The notes under the pieces: generated by a model
Seen by the model: only the letters and a program-made list of their open reading frames with translations
Database searches by the model: none
What the model was told of the DNA's origin: nothing
In this document: positions 26,184 to 32,572 of the stretch, piece by piece
How positions within the stretch are numbered: the first letter of the stretch is position 1
Layout: every line of letters begins with the position of its first letter
DNA from: Candidatus Zixiibacteriota bacterium
GTDB lineage: Bacteria > Zixibacteria > MSB-5A5 > UM-FILTER-46-8
Reading direction: 5' to 3'
Length of the DNA stretch: 32,867 nucleotides
Assembly (NCBI GenBank): GCA_014730345.1
Contig: WJIJ01000146.1
Span: forward strand, 1-32,867
Position numbers and translations under genes: made by a program

Positions 26184-27092
26184 TTATTTTATCTGTTCTT
26201 GCGGGCAACTTTTTTCCACCTCCCGGCGCAGATTGTTCCATATCGTCCTGATTTCATCCTGTAGTTTTTCATTGTCGATTTCATATATGTTTTTGCCGGC
26301 GACCTGAGCTTCGGTAAATGAAACATCATAGCTGATTTTGCCCAAAAAGGTGATATTGTGCTCCCGGCAATGTTTTACGATTTCATTGGAGATTTCCGGA
26401 TTTATGTCCCACTTATTTATGCAGAGAGTCGCCGGTATTTTGAAATGGCGGGCAAGTTGACTAACCCTTTTCATATCGCTCAAACCCGAAACCGTAGGCT
26501 CGGTAACTATCATCACTATATCCGCCCCCGTTATAGATGAAATCACGGGACAACCGATGCCGGGGGAACCGTCCACGATTATACAATCGGCGTTATTCTC
26601 AGCGGAGGTTTTCTTCGCGTGTTCCCGGACGAAAGCCACCAGTTTTCCGGAGTTCTCCTCGGCAATCCCGAGTTTAGCGTAGACCATGGAACCGTATCGC
26701 GTGTCGGCAATGAACAATTCGCCGCTTTTATTCCGTTCGGAGCTGATTGCGTCTTCCGGACAGAAATAAGCGCATACCCCGCATCCTTCACATTTTATCT
26801 GGTCAATTTTTACCTTTAAACCGTTTTCGACTTCGGTTTCTTCAACAGCGGAAAATTCACACACCTCCACACAGCTCAGGCATTGAGAACATATATCCTG
26901 TTGGATCTCGTACCGGTTGCCGCCGTAGAAATCAAAACGTTGTTTTATCTCCGGCGTAAGTATAAGGTAAAGGTCTGCGGCATCAACATCGCAATCGGCT
27001 AAAACCGAATTACTGGCAAGATGAGCCAAAGAGGCTACAATACTCGTTTTGCCGGTTCCCCCTTTGCCGCTTATGACAACGATTTCATTCAT
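26184..27092 (-). CDS. MinD-superfamily P-loop ATPase with inserted ferredoxin domain (second copy)
   Basis: 302 residues. The deviant Walker A KGGTGKTS (10-17) and DCDVDAADLYLIL mark the MinD/Mrp family. Inserted at about 60-115 is a 2x[4Fe-4S] ferredoxin with CSQCLSCVEVC (cysteines 68, 71, 74, 78) and CEGCGVCAYFCPE (101, 104, 107, 111). The rest is the MinD fold (DCIIVDGSPGIGCPV, then MIVTEPTVSGLSDMKR). This group (COG1149 type) occurs in pairs beside NifX-like genes in anaerobes and is part of the ORP complex of Desulfovibrio; ATP-driven Fe-S or metal-cofactor handling is presumed. It is the last intact gene of the operon, 46 bp after the NifX-like gene. Confidence 0.92.
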   Translation of the reverse strand: MNEIVVISGKGGTGKTSIVASLAHLASNSVLADCDVDAADLYLILTPEIKQRFDFYGGNRYEIQQDICSQCLSCVEVCEFSAVEETEVENGLKVKIDQIKCEGCGVCAYFCPEDAISSERNKSGELFIADTRYGSMVYAKLGIAEENSGKLVAFVREHAKKTSAENNADCIIVDGSPGIGCPVISSITGADIVMIVTEPTVSGLSDMKRVSQLARHFKIPATLCINKWDINPEISNEIVKHCREHNITFLGKISYDVSFTEAQVAGKNIYEIDNEKLQDEIRTIWNNLRREVEKSCPQEQIK

Positions 27093-27138
27093 ATTATTTC
27101 ATGCTTCTTTGTCATCAATTCTTCCAGGCGATTCCGCG

Positions 27139-27477
27139 TTAATGGTCACAGATGTTATCACCCAATTTCAAGGTACCGTTAAGGTAATTAAGCACTATAG
27201 TTTCCGGTTTTTCGGCCATAGCCCCAACCATAACCTTTATATTATACTGCTGGAAAAACTGCTGGGCGCGCATACCCATCCCGCCGGCGATAATTACATC
27301 CACTCCCTGTTCGGAAAGCCAGCGCGGCAGAACTCCCGGCTCATGCGCCGGTGGATTCAAAACCTGCGTATTAGTTATCTCTTTGTTTTGTTCATCCACA
27401 TCGAATAAAGTGAATACTTCGCAATGCCCGAAATGGGGGCACATGATTCCGTTTGCTGTGGGAACCGCTAATTTCAT
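27139..27477 (-). CDS. NifX/NafY-type dinitrogenase iron-molybdenum cofactor domain protein
   Basis: 112 residues and a single domain. The opening MKLAVPTANGIMCPHFGHCE with F.LFDVD, then LPRWLSEQGVDVIIAGGMGMRA, is the classical NifB/NifX C-terminal-type fold, an RNase H-like sandwich that binds metal-sulfur clusters. In nitrogen fixers such proteins carry NifB-co or FeMo-co; in the ORP system the relative binds a Mo-Cu-S cluster. No nif structural genes are in the window, so nitrogen fixation is not implied. A GAGG lies before the ATG. It sits between the response regulator and the second MinD gene. Confidence 0.92.
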   Translation of the reverse strand: MKLAVPTANGIMCPHFGHCEVFTLFDVDEQNKEITNTQVLNPPAHEPGVLPRWLSEQGVDVIIAGGMGMRAQQFFQQYNIKVMVGAMAEKPETIVLNYLNGTLKLGDNICDH

Positions 27478-27507
27478 GTAAGCCTCGTTTGTTATATCGT
27501 GAAAGTG

Positions 27508-27876
27508 TCAATAATATTGTTTATTCGATTCCAAAAGTATTTTAATATTCTCCTTCAATTCGGTTAAATCCGGCGACTTACCGATACATGCATCGGCGAG
27601 CCAAAACCTGAAATCATGCGAACAAGTCCCGTAAGCCGAATGAATGATTATCGGCGTTTCAGGGAGCCTTTTTCGCAACTTATTGAGGAGGTCCGCTCCA
27701 TCCATATCCTCAACCCCGGGATCCAATGTTATCAAATCTATTTTATCAAGTTGTGTTAGTAAGTCAAGGGCTTGCCTTGCTGTCCCGGCGCCGCAAGTGT
27801 TATAACCTTCATAATACAGTTCATCCTCGTAGATCCTCCTCAATTGTTCATTTTTATCGATAATTAAGAGGTTCAT
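27508..27876 (-). CDS. single-domain response regulator (CheY-like receiver)
   Basis: 122 residues and a stand-alone receiver domain. The phospho-acceptor is Asp52 in ITLDPGVEDMDG, with Asp7 in the acidic pocket (LLIIDKNE), Ser80 at the switch position (IIIHSAYG) and Lys100 (CIGKS), so it should be phosphorylatable. The usual Asp-Asp acidic pair is reduced to one Asp plus Lys8. There is no output domain. Its ATG overlaps the stop of the preceding MinD gene by 4 bp (ATGA), so the two are translationally coupled. No histidine kinase is in the window. A receiver inside a MinD/NifX cluster is uncommon and may link the cluster to another signalling system. Confidence 0.9.
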   Translation of the reverse strand: MNLLIIDKNEQLRRIYEDELYYEGYNTCGAGTARQALDLLTQLDKIDLITLDPGVEDMDGADLLNKLRKRLPETPIIIHSAYGTCSHDFRFWLADACIGKSPDLTELKENIKILLESNKQYY

Positions 27877-28754
27877 ACAGCCATCCCTTTCTCTCCACTA
27901 TTCTTATATTTCCATATTTCAATCTTTATATTTTCATAAATATTCTCGAAGAGCTCCCTGAACCCGGGGATAGCGCGGAAAAGCATTTCCCCTTTTGAAT
28001 ATGTTTCCGCGGCGGCGCGCTTATCCGGTATTTCGCCGAGGACTATTATACCTTCCTTTCGGCAAAAATCGTTCACGATATCATATCCGCTTTTAGACCT
28101 GTTAATAATAACCCCGAAAGGAATTCCCAGAATGCGCACAGTTTCCACGGCTATTTTCAAATCGTTCAATCCGAACGGCGTCGGCTCGGTTACCAGCGCT
28201 GTAAAGTCAGAACCGCTGATTGTTTCCACCACCGGACATGATGCCCCGGCCGGCGCGTCGAGAATAACATCCGCAGAATCCGGAATTTCCTTTTTCAACT
28301 CTCGTATAAGCGGTACAGCCGAAGGAGTTCCTACCTTGAGCTCCCCATGCAGGAACCCCAGATTACCAGCCTTGCCTTCCGATATGGCACCTATTTCAAC
28401 ATCCGTATCGGCTATTGCCTTCATCGGGCACACAAGCCGGCATCCACCGCAACTGTGGCAAAGCTCGTGAAACGCCATCGCCTTCTCGAGGATAACCACG
28501 ATGGCGTTATACTGGCATATCTCCCTGCATAACGCGCATCCATCGCATTTATCCGCATCGATTTCCGGTTTGGGTACTTTTATAGTTTTGCCGCGGGTCA
28601 TCTCCGGTTTAAGAAACAGTTTGCCATCAGGTTCTTCTACATCACAATCGACATAGAAAATATCCCTGCCGCCCTCCGCGAGGAGAGCGGCGATATTCGT
28701 GGCAACAGTTGTTTTGCCGGTTCCGCCTTTTCCGCTGGCAACCGCTATTATCAT
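27873..28754 (-). CDS. MinD-superfamily P-loop ATPase with inserted ferredoxin domain (first copy)
   Basis: 293 residues. The deviant Walker A is KGGTGKTT (9-16), with the switch-like YVDCDVEEPDGKLFL. The inserted ferredoxin has CDGCALCREIC (cysteines 70, 73, 76, 80) and CHSCGGCRLVCPM (99, 102, 105, 109), enough for two [4Fe-4S] clusters. The C-terminal half has VILDAPAGASCPVV and LVTEPTPFGLNDLK. The second copy differs throughout, so this is an old paralogue pair, as in other clusters of this kind, where the two probably form a heterodimer. It starts 1 bp after the zinc-ribbon gene stop and overlaps the response-regulator gene by 4 bp. Confidence 0.93.
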   Translation of the reverse strand: MIIAVASGKGGTGKTTVATNIAALLAEGGRDIFYVDCDVEEPDGKLFLKPEMTRGKTIKVPKPEIDADKCDGCALCREICQYNAIVVILEKAMAFHELCHSCGGCRLVCPMKAIADTDVEIGAISEGKAGNLGFLHGELKVGTPSAVPLIRELKKEIPDSADVILDAPAGASCPVVETISGSDFTALVTEPTPFGLNDLKIAVETVRILGIPFGVIINRSKSGYDIVNDFCRKEGIIVLGEIPDKRAAAETYSKGEMLFRAIPGFRELFENIYENIKIEIWKYKNSGEKGMAV

Positions 28755-28755
28755 A

Positions 28756-29028
28756 TTAATCCTGCCTGGTCATCAGCGAACCGCACTCGGGACATTTCAT
28801 CTGGTTGCAGGGGGTTCCCCGGCGATGAGGTTCTTCATGGCCGCAACTAAGGCAAACACAGCTTCCGCCGGGCCCGCCGCCGCCTCCTCCCGGTCCCCTT
28901 CCGCGGCCGCCGCCCTGGCCCATTCCACGACCCTGGCCACCTCCTTGACCGCCGCCGCGGCCGCCGCCGGAACCTCTTCCTCCACCCTGACCCTGACCGC
29001 CACCGTAGTAGAATTTATCATCAAACAT
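28756..29028 (-). CDS. Gly-rich low-complexity protein with C-terminal zinc ribbon
   Basis: 90 residues. Residues 9-55 are almost entirely Gly, Gln and Arg. The C-terminus is a compact zinc ribbon with cysteines 57, 59, 62, 74, 79 and 82 in CVCLSCGHEEPHRRG and CNQMKCPECGSLM. The same tail (C.CG...PH..G.PC....CP.CG..M) recurs beside Mrp/NBP35 and NifX genes in anaerobes, and its role is unknown. An AGGAG about 10 bases before the ATG supports the start. A long opposite-frame ORF here is an artefact of the Gly-rich repeats. Confidence 0.85.
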   Translation of the reverse strand: MFDDKFYYGGGQGQGGGRGSGGGRGGGQGGGQGRGMGQGGGRGRGPGGGGGGPGGSCVCLSCGHEEPHRRGTPCNQMKCPECGSLMTRQD

Positions 29029-29067
29029 TTTTTATCACTCTCCTTGTTATTCTGATTAAGTGAAATA

Positions 29068-29505
29068 CTATCCTTCGTTTGACCGCTCAGCACGGTTTTC
29101 AAGTTCGCTTATCCGTCTTTTTATATCATCCAACGCGCCCTTAAGTTCGCGTTCGTCCTTTCTGAGTTGCCTAAGTTCCTGCGATGAACTCACCGGCTCA
29201 TCATACGGATAGTATGGTTCAGCCGCCGCGGGAGGAGGGACATCCGCCCAACCTGCCCAGCCGCGGGCGCCGTAACCGCGTCCATACCCACGGCCATAGC
29301 CGGCTCCCCTGCCGAATCCGCCACCCATTCCTCGACCAAAACCTCTTGCATATCCTCTGCCAAAACCGCCTCCACGGCCATAGCCGTATCCATACCCGCC
29401 TCCGGGATTAGCGTAACCGGGAACGCCATATCCAACGCAATAACCGGCCGCTCTGCCTGTTCTTGGACCATATCCCATCGGTCCGGTTCTATCTCCACCT
29501 GGCAT
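29068..29505 (-). CDS. DUF5320-family protein
   Basis: 145 residues. The N-terminus MPGGDRTGPMGYGPRTGR with AAGYC is the DUF5320 signature. A long Gly/Tyr/Arg-rich region (about 25-85) follows, and then a short coiled coil at the C-terminus (about 108-140, QELRQLRKDERELKGALDDI). DUF5320 proteins accompany NifX-like and MinD-like genes, and no function has been established. The low-complexity part suggests binding to a partner or to nucleic acid, but that is inference. An AGGAG lies 7 bases before the ATG. It lies 24 bp after the second NifX-like gene. Confidence 0.88.
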   Translation of the reverse strand: MPGGDRTGPMGYGPRTGRAAGYCVGYGVPGYANPGGGYGYGYGRGGGFGRGYARGFGRGMGGGFGRGAGYGRGYGRGYGARGWAGWADVPPPAAAEPYYPYDEPVSSSQELRQLRKDERELKGALDDIKRRISELENRAERSNEG

Positions 29506-29529
29506 AATAAACTCCTTTCCTTATGTTAA

Positions 29530-29889
29530 TTACCAATGAGCTTCAACATCATGCGAATCCGCATATTTATATTCATCATTCTTAAATTTCTCTACCACAT
29601 CCTTAACTTCGCCCCGCACTCCTACCACTATATTTATACCGGCGGTTTTCAACACCTGGAACGCCTTCGGTCCGCAATGCCCGGTCAGGAGCGCATCAAC
29701 CTTTTTCGAAGCGATCTTATCCGCTGATTGAATACCTGCCCCCTGAACCGCATTCATGTTTTGCGTATTCTCGATTATCTCCAGATTTCCGGTTTCGGTA
29801 TCGACTACATGAAAATAAGGCGCCCTGCCGAAACGGGGTTCGACTTCGCTATCGGCATCAGAAGTTTTCGCGGTAATTGCCACTAACAT
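29530..29889 (-). CDS. NifX/NafY-type dinitrogenase iron-molybdenum cofactor domain protein
   Basis: 119 residues from the ATG at 29889, with AGGAG 8 bases upstream. The frame continues to 30015, but that would run through the upstream gene and adds no domain. The fold is the NifX type: VAITAKTSDADSEVEPRFGR with APYFHVVDTETG, then GIQSADKIASKKVDALLTGH with CGPKAFQVLKTAGI. This variant (VEPRFGRAPYF.VVD) is the one seen beside MinD ATPases in anaerobes. It lies 16 bp after the first NifX-like gene and probably binds the same or a related metal-sulfur cluster. Confidence 0.92.
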   Translation of the reverse strand: MLVAITAKTSDADSEVEPRFGRAPYFHVVDTETGNLEIIENTQNMNAVQGAGIQSADKIASKKVDALLTGHCGPKAFQVLKTAGINIVVGVRGEVKDVVEKFKNDEYKYADSHDVEAHW

Positions 29890-29905
29890 AAATTTCTCTC
29901 CTTCG

Positions 29906-30274
29906 TTAATAATTTGCTCTGCGATGCCGGCACCGGCACCTTTTCCTTCCAGGCATACGGAACCTCTCGCCATTGAGTTTACCTGATATATATGCCTGTA
30001 AAATCTCATCAACATCGCCCTTTAACCAGGCGACTACCTCCAGACCTTTAGCCGTTATGCTGTTTATATAGCTATTGGATACGGCGCCGCATAGGATCAT
30101 ATCAACACCCGTATCCACAAGATACTGTAATTTCTGAACCGGGGATTTTCCGTTGAGATCTATCCGAGCATTATTCACGTAGTTACTATTCTCCATTTCC
30201 ACTATGATAAACTCGGTGGCTTCTTCGAGGACCGGCGAAACTAAATTATGACGACAAGGTATTGCGATCTTCAT
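29906..30274 (-). CDS. NifX/NifB-like protein, first gene of the sigma-54 operon
   Basis: 122 residues from the ATG at 30274, with AGGAG 8 bases upstream. The frame is open to 30304, but that longer start would lie inside the -12 element of the promoter, so it is excluded. MKIAIPCRHNLVSPVLEEAT, then KLQYLVDTGVDMILCGAVSN, is a divergent NifX-type fold without the FGH motif of the third copy. The tail is Arg/Cys-rich (MPGRKRCRCRHRRANY), possibly a metal- or nucleic-acid-binding extension. It is transcribed first, from the predicted promoter about 25 bases upstream. Confidence 0.85.
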   Translation of the reverse strand: MKIAIPCRHNLVSPVLEEATEFIIVEMENSNYVNNARIDLNGKSPVQKLQYLVDTGVDMILCGAVSNSYINSITAKGLEVVAWLKGDVDEILQAYISGKLNGERFRMPGRKRCRCRHRRANY

Positions 30275-30299
30275 TTCTTGTTCTCCTGATAGAGCATTA

Positions 30300-30315
30300 T
30301 GCAATAACCGTGCCG
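30300..30315 (-). promoter_or_regulatory. sigma-54 (-24/-12) promoter of the MinD/NifX operon
   Basis: On the minus strand the sequence is CGGCACG-GTTA-TTGCA, against the consensus TGGCACG-N4-TTGCW. GG (30314-30313) and GC (30302-30301) are exactly 10 bases apart. Transcription would begin near 30289, 15 bases before the first ATG at 30274. The regulator gene just upstream encodes a sigma-54 enhancer-binding protein. Confidence 0.85.
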
Positions 30316-30393
30316 TAGATAATTACAATACCTAAGATGCAAAATATTAAGAACTTACATCGAAAATCCACAGACATCCCCTTAACTCGCTAA

Positions 30394-30409
30394 GTAGCAT
30401 AATTGCTTC
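30394..30409. promoter_or_regulatory. candidate upstream activator site 1
   Basis: GTAGCA-TAAT-TGCTTC, an inverted repeat of 6-bp arms with one mismatch and a 4-base AT spacer. It is centred about 112 bases upstream of the predicted start, which is enhancer distance for a sigma-54 promoter. It has the same plan as site 2. Confidence 0.65.
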
Positions 30410-30424
30410 ACCGTAGCACCAGTG

Positions 30425-30440
30425 GTTGCAATATTGCTAC
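30425..30440. promoter_or_regulatory. candidate upstream activator site 2
   Basis: GTTGCA-ATAT-TGCTAC, an inverted repeat with one mismatch. It lies 31 bp (three helical turns) from site 1, about 143 bases upstream of the predicted start. An extra GTAGCA half-site at 30413-30418 lies between the two. Confidence 0.65.
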
Positions 30441-30468
30441 ACCCGCGGTCATCGCCTAATGAAGCCCA

Positions 30469-31827
30469 TCATGGAGTTTCTATTCTAAGGGACCTTATTT
30501 TGCGGTGAAGTGTTGTACGGTGAATCCCCAACTCTCTGGCAGTGCGGGTCCTGTTCCAGTCGTTTCGCCGCAGAGCGTCTGTTAGGGCTTCCCTCTGCGC
30601 GTCTTCGATGGTTTTGGGGGATGAAGATGGTTGTTTCGCTGAAGAATGAAAAAGTTCCCCAGGAAGGTATTTGGGGGTGATTATTTCGCCGGAAATAAGT
30701 ACGAAGGCATGTTCGATTATATTTTCAAGCTCGCGTACATTTCCCGGGTAGTCATGATTCATGAGAATTTTAATGGCCTCCGGAGATAAGCCGGTAACAT
30801 TCTTGCCCCGGAGCACATTGAACTTATCTATAAAATGTTCAGCCAGCAGGGGGATATCTTCCTTGCGTTCCCTGAGCGGCGGAAGTTCTATTTTCACAAC
30901 ATTAATACGGTAAAATAAATCCTGGCGGAAAACGCCTTTACTTACCAGTTCGGCGAGATCCTTGTTCGTTGATGCCAGTACCCTTGCCTGCGAGTTTTTC
31001 GTATCCACTCCGCCCAATTGTTGATATGTACCATCCTGTAATACCCTCAGCAAACTTACCTGCAATGCTTTGGATATTTCTCCTATCTCATCAAGGAGTA
31101 TAGTTCCTCTGCCGGCTAATTCGAACCTTCCGGGCTTATCCTTTTTCGCATCCGTAAACGCCCCTGCTTTGTAACCAAATAATTCCGACTCCAGCAATGT
31201 ATCAGGAAGCGCTCCGCAGTTGAGCTTGATGAAGGGGTGATTCCGGCGGCCGCTCAGGTTGTGTAAGGCGGTAGCAACCAGCTCTTTGCCGGTGCCGCTT
31301 TCGCCCTGGATGAGAATAGGGCTGTCGCTCTCGGCAATCATGGGAAGCAATTCGAAGATTTCCCTCATCCTCTTGTTTTTACTGATTATATCTTCAAAGA
31401 TATATTTTCCGTGAAGTTCCTTGCGCAGTTTTTCGACCATGCTCAAGTCCCGGAATGTCTCCACGCCCCCGATTATTTCACCTTCATTATCTCTCAACAA
31501 CGCGGTTGAGATACTGATCGGTACCTTATCCCCATTGGAGTTGATAATATAAACAGCCTTGTTGATAACCGGCGTGCCGGTCTCCATTGTTCTCCTCAGG
31601 GCGCAGTCCGATTCGCAGATACTTGCACGGAAAACATCGCAACAACGCGCCCCTACCGCTTCTTCCTCGGGGACACCGGTAATATTTTCGGCGGCTTTAT
31701 TGAATGATGTTATCCGCCATTCCTTATCAACCGTGAAAACCCCGTCGGCGATACTATTCAATATCGCCGAAAGTTCATCGGCGGTGAATTTCTTACCGGG
31801 CTTATCATTCATGCTCTTTGGACTCAT
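30469..31827 (-). CDS. PAS-AAA+-Fis sigma-54-dependent transcriptional regulator
   Basis: 452 residues. The PAS domain (about 20-130) carries Cys62, Cys63, Cys71 and Cys75 in a segment (ARCCDVFRASICESDCALRR) that may bind metal or react to redox. The AAA+ domain has Walker A GESGTGKE (175-182) and Walker B ILLDEIGE (243-250). The sigma-54-contacting loop reads GAFTDA (222-227) where the usual sequence is GAFTGA. A Fis-type HTH ends the protein (about 406-446, WNRTRTARELGIHRTTLHRK). There is no receiver domain. The gene immediately precedes the operon it probably activates, on the same strand. The start is not fixed by a ribosome site, and a second ATG lies five codons in. Confidence 0.95.
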   Translation of the reverse strand: MSPKSMNDKPGKKFTADELSAILNSIADGVFTVDKEWRITSFNKAAENITGVPEEEAVGARCCDVFRASICESDCALRRTMETGTPVINKAVYIINSNGDKVPISISTALLRDNEGEIIGGVETFRDLSMVEKLRKELHGKYIFEDIISKNKRMREIFELLPMIAESDSPILIQGESGTGKELVATALHNLSGRRNHPFIKLNCGALPDTLLESELFGYKAGAFTDAKKDKPGRFELAGRGTILLDEIGEISKALQVSLLRVLQDGTYQQLGGVDTKNSQARVLASTNKDLAELVSKGVFRQDLFYRINVVKIELPPLRERKEDIPLLAEHFIDKFNVLRGKNVTGLSPEAIKILMNHDYPGNVRELENIIEHAFVLISGEIITPKYLPGELFHSSAKQPSSSPKTIEDAQREALTDALRRNDWNRTRTARELGIHRTTLHRKIRSLRIETP

Positions 31828-31994
31828 ACATGTTAATTAAACACAAAAAAGAGCCGAAATCAATACGCGAATCCTATTAATTTATGGCGACCTATGTTAA
31901 ATATCCTTTAACGGACGATAGCATACCTGAAGTTCGTAATACTATGAAAGAATAATCATTCCGCGACGAACCCGGTTTATATTTTCGGTTAATT

Positions 31995-32492
31995 CTACTG
32001 CCGGCCTGTTGGCTCCGAGAAATGCATTTGGACTATAACCCAGCGGCCGTCGCGTTTTTCCAATACTCCCGTCCAGCGTACATCTTCCCAGTTGGCGGGC
32101 TGTCCGTTCCATTCATTGAAATCATCGAGGCGGGCATGGTACCATGCCACATCGCCTGAACCTGAAAGATTTATCTTCAATTCGCGGATTTCATAACCTA
32201 TGGCCTTAAATTCATTCCGCATAAAGACACCTTCGGTGAGTTCGACAAGCGATTTAAATCCATATATAGTGCCTTCATCTTCAGGTGAGAACCAGAATAA
32301 TTCGGGGTCATCAGCGAAACAACTGTAGGATAACTCTTTGTCCTTGTTCGCGGCCCAACCGATGCTGTTATGAATCACTTTATTTATCGCCGCTTTCTCC
32401 GCTTTTACATCAATTTCACTATTCATTGAATTACATCCTCCAAGTAAAATCGCGATATAAAATATCGCGACCAATAAAAACAAATTCTTCAT
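31995..32492 (-). CDS. NTF2-like (SnoaL/DUF4440-type) lipoprotein
   Basis: 165 residues from the ATG at 32492, which has AGG 6 bases upstream; a GTG two codons earlier is less likely. The signal peptide ends in the lipobox LLGGC, with the lipidated cysteine at residue 20. The mature domain is an NTF2-like cone: INKVIHNSIGWAANKDKELS, then YGFKSLVELT and ARLDDFNEWNGQPANWEDVR, ending GRWVIVQMHFS. Such domains often hold small hydrophobic ligands or catalyse isomerisation. No catalytic set can be named, and the gene has no clear operon partner. Confidence 0.88.
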   Translation of the reverse strand: MKNLFLLVAIFYIAILLGGCNSMNSEIDVKAEKAAINKVIHNSIGWAANKDKELSYSCFADDPELFWFSPEDEGTIYGFKSLVELTEGVFMRNEFKAIGYEIRELKINLSGSGDVAWYHARLDDFNEWNGQPANWEDVRWTGVLEKRDGRWVIVQMHFSEPTGRQ

Positions 32493-32572
32493 ACGCACCT
32501 TTCCCGAATAAAAGCTATTCGGTTAACGAATAATTCAACTAAAGAGGTCGTACAATATTTCTTTAATCCTTT

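Noticed and set aside
28860..29420. Repetitive GC-rich DNA that could be read as tandem repeats or a CRISPR array
   Set aside because: The repeats are irregular codon-level Gly/Arg/Tyr runs inside two genes, without constant repeats and spacers.
28797..29498. Long overlapping ORFs in other frames across the DUF5320 and zinc-ribbon genes
   Set aside because: Gly/Arg-rich codons leave alternate frames open. Only the chosen frames show the DUF5320 and zinc-ribbon signatures and good ribosome sites.
27139..30274. NifX-type proteins as evidence for nitrogen fixation
   Set aside because: No nifHDK, nifE/N or full-length radical SAM nifB is present. The neighbours fit an ORP-like system instead.
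31884..31955. Short plus-strand frame MATYVKYPLTDDSIPEV... of about 23 codons between two minus-strand genes
   Set aside because: It has no Shine-Dalgarno sequence and no homologue known to me, and the length is easily reached by chance.
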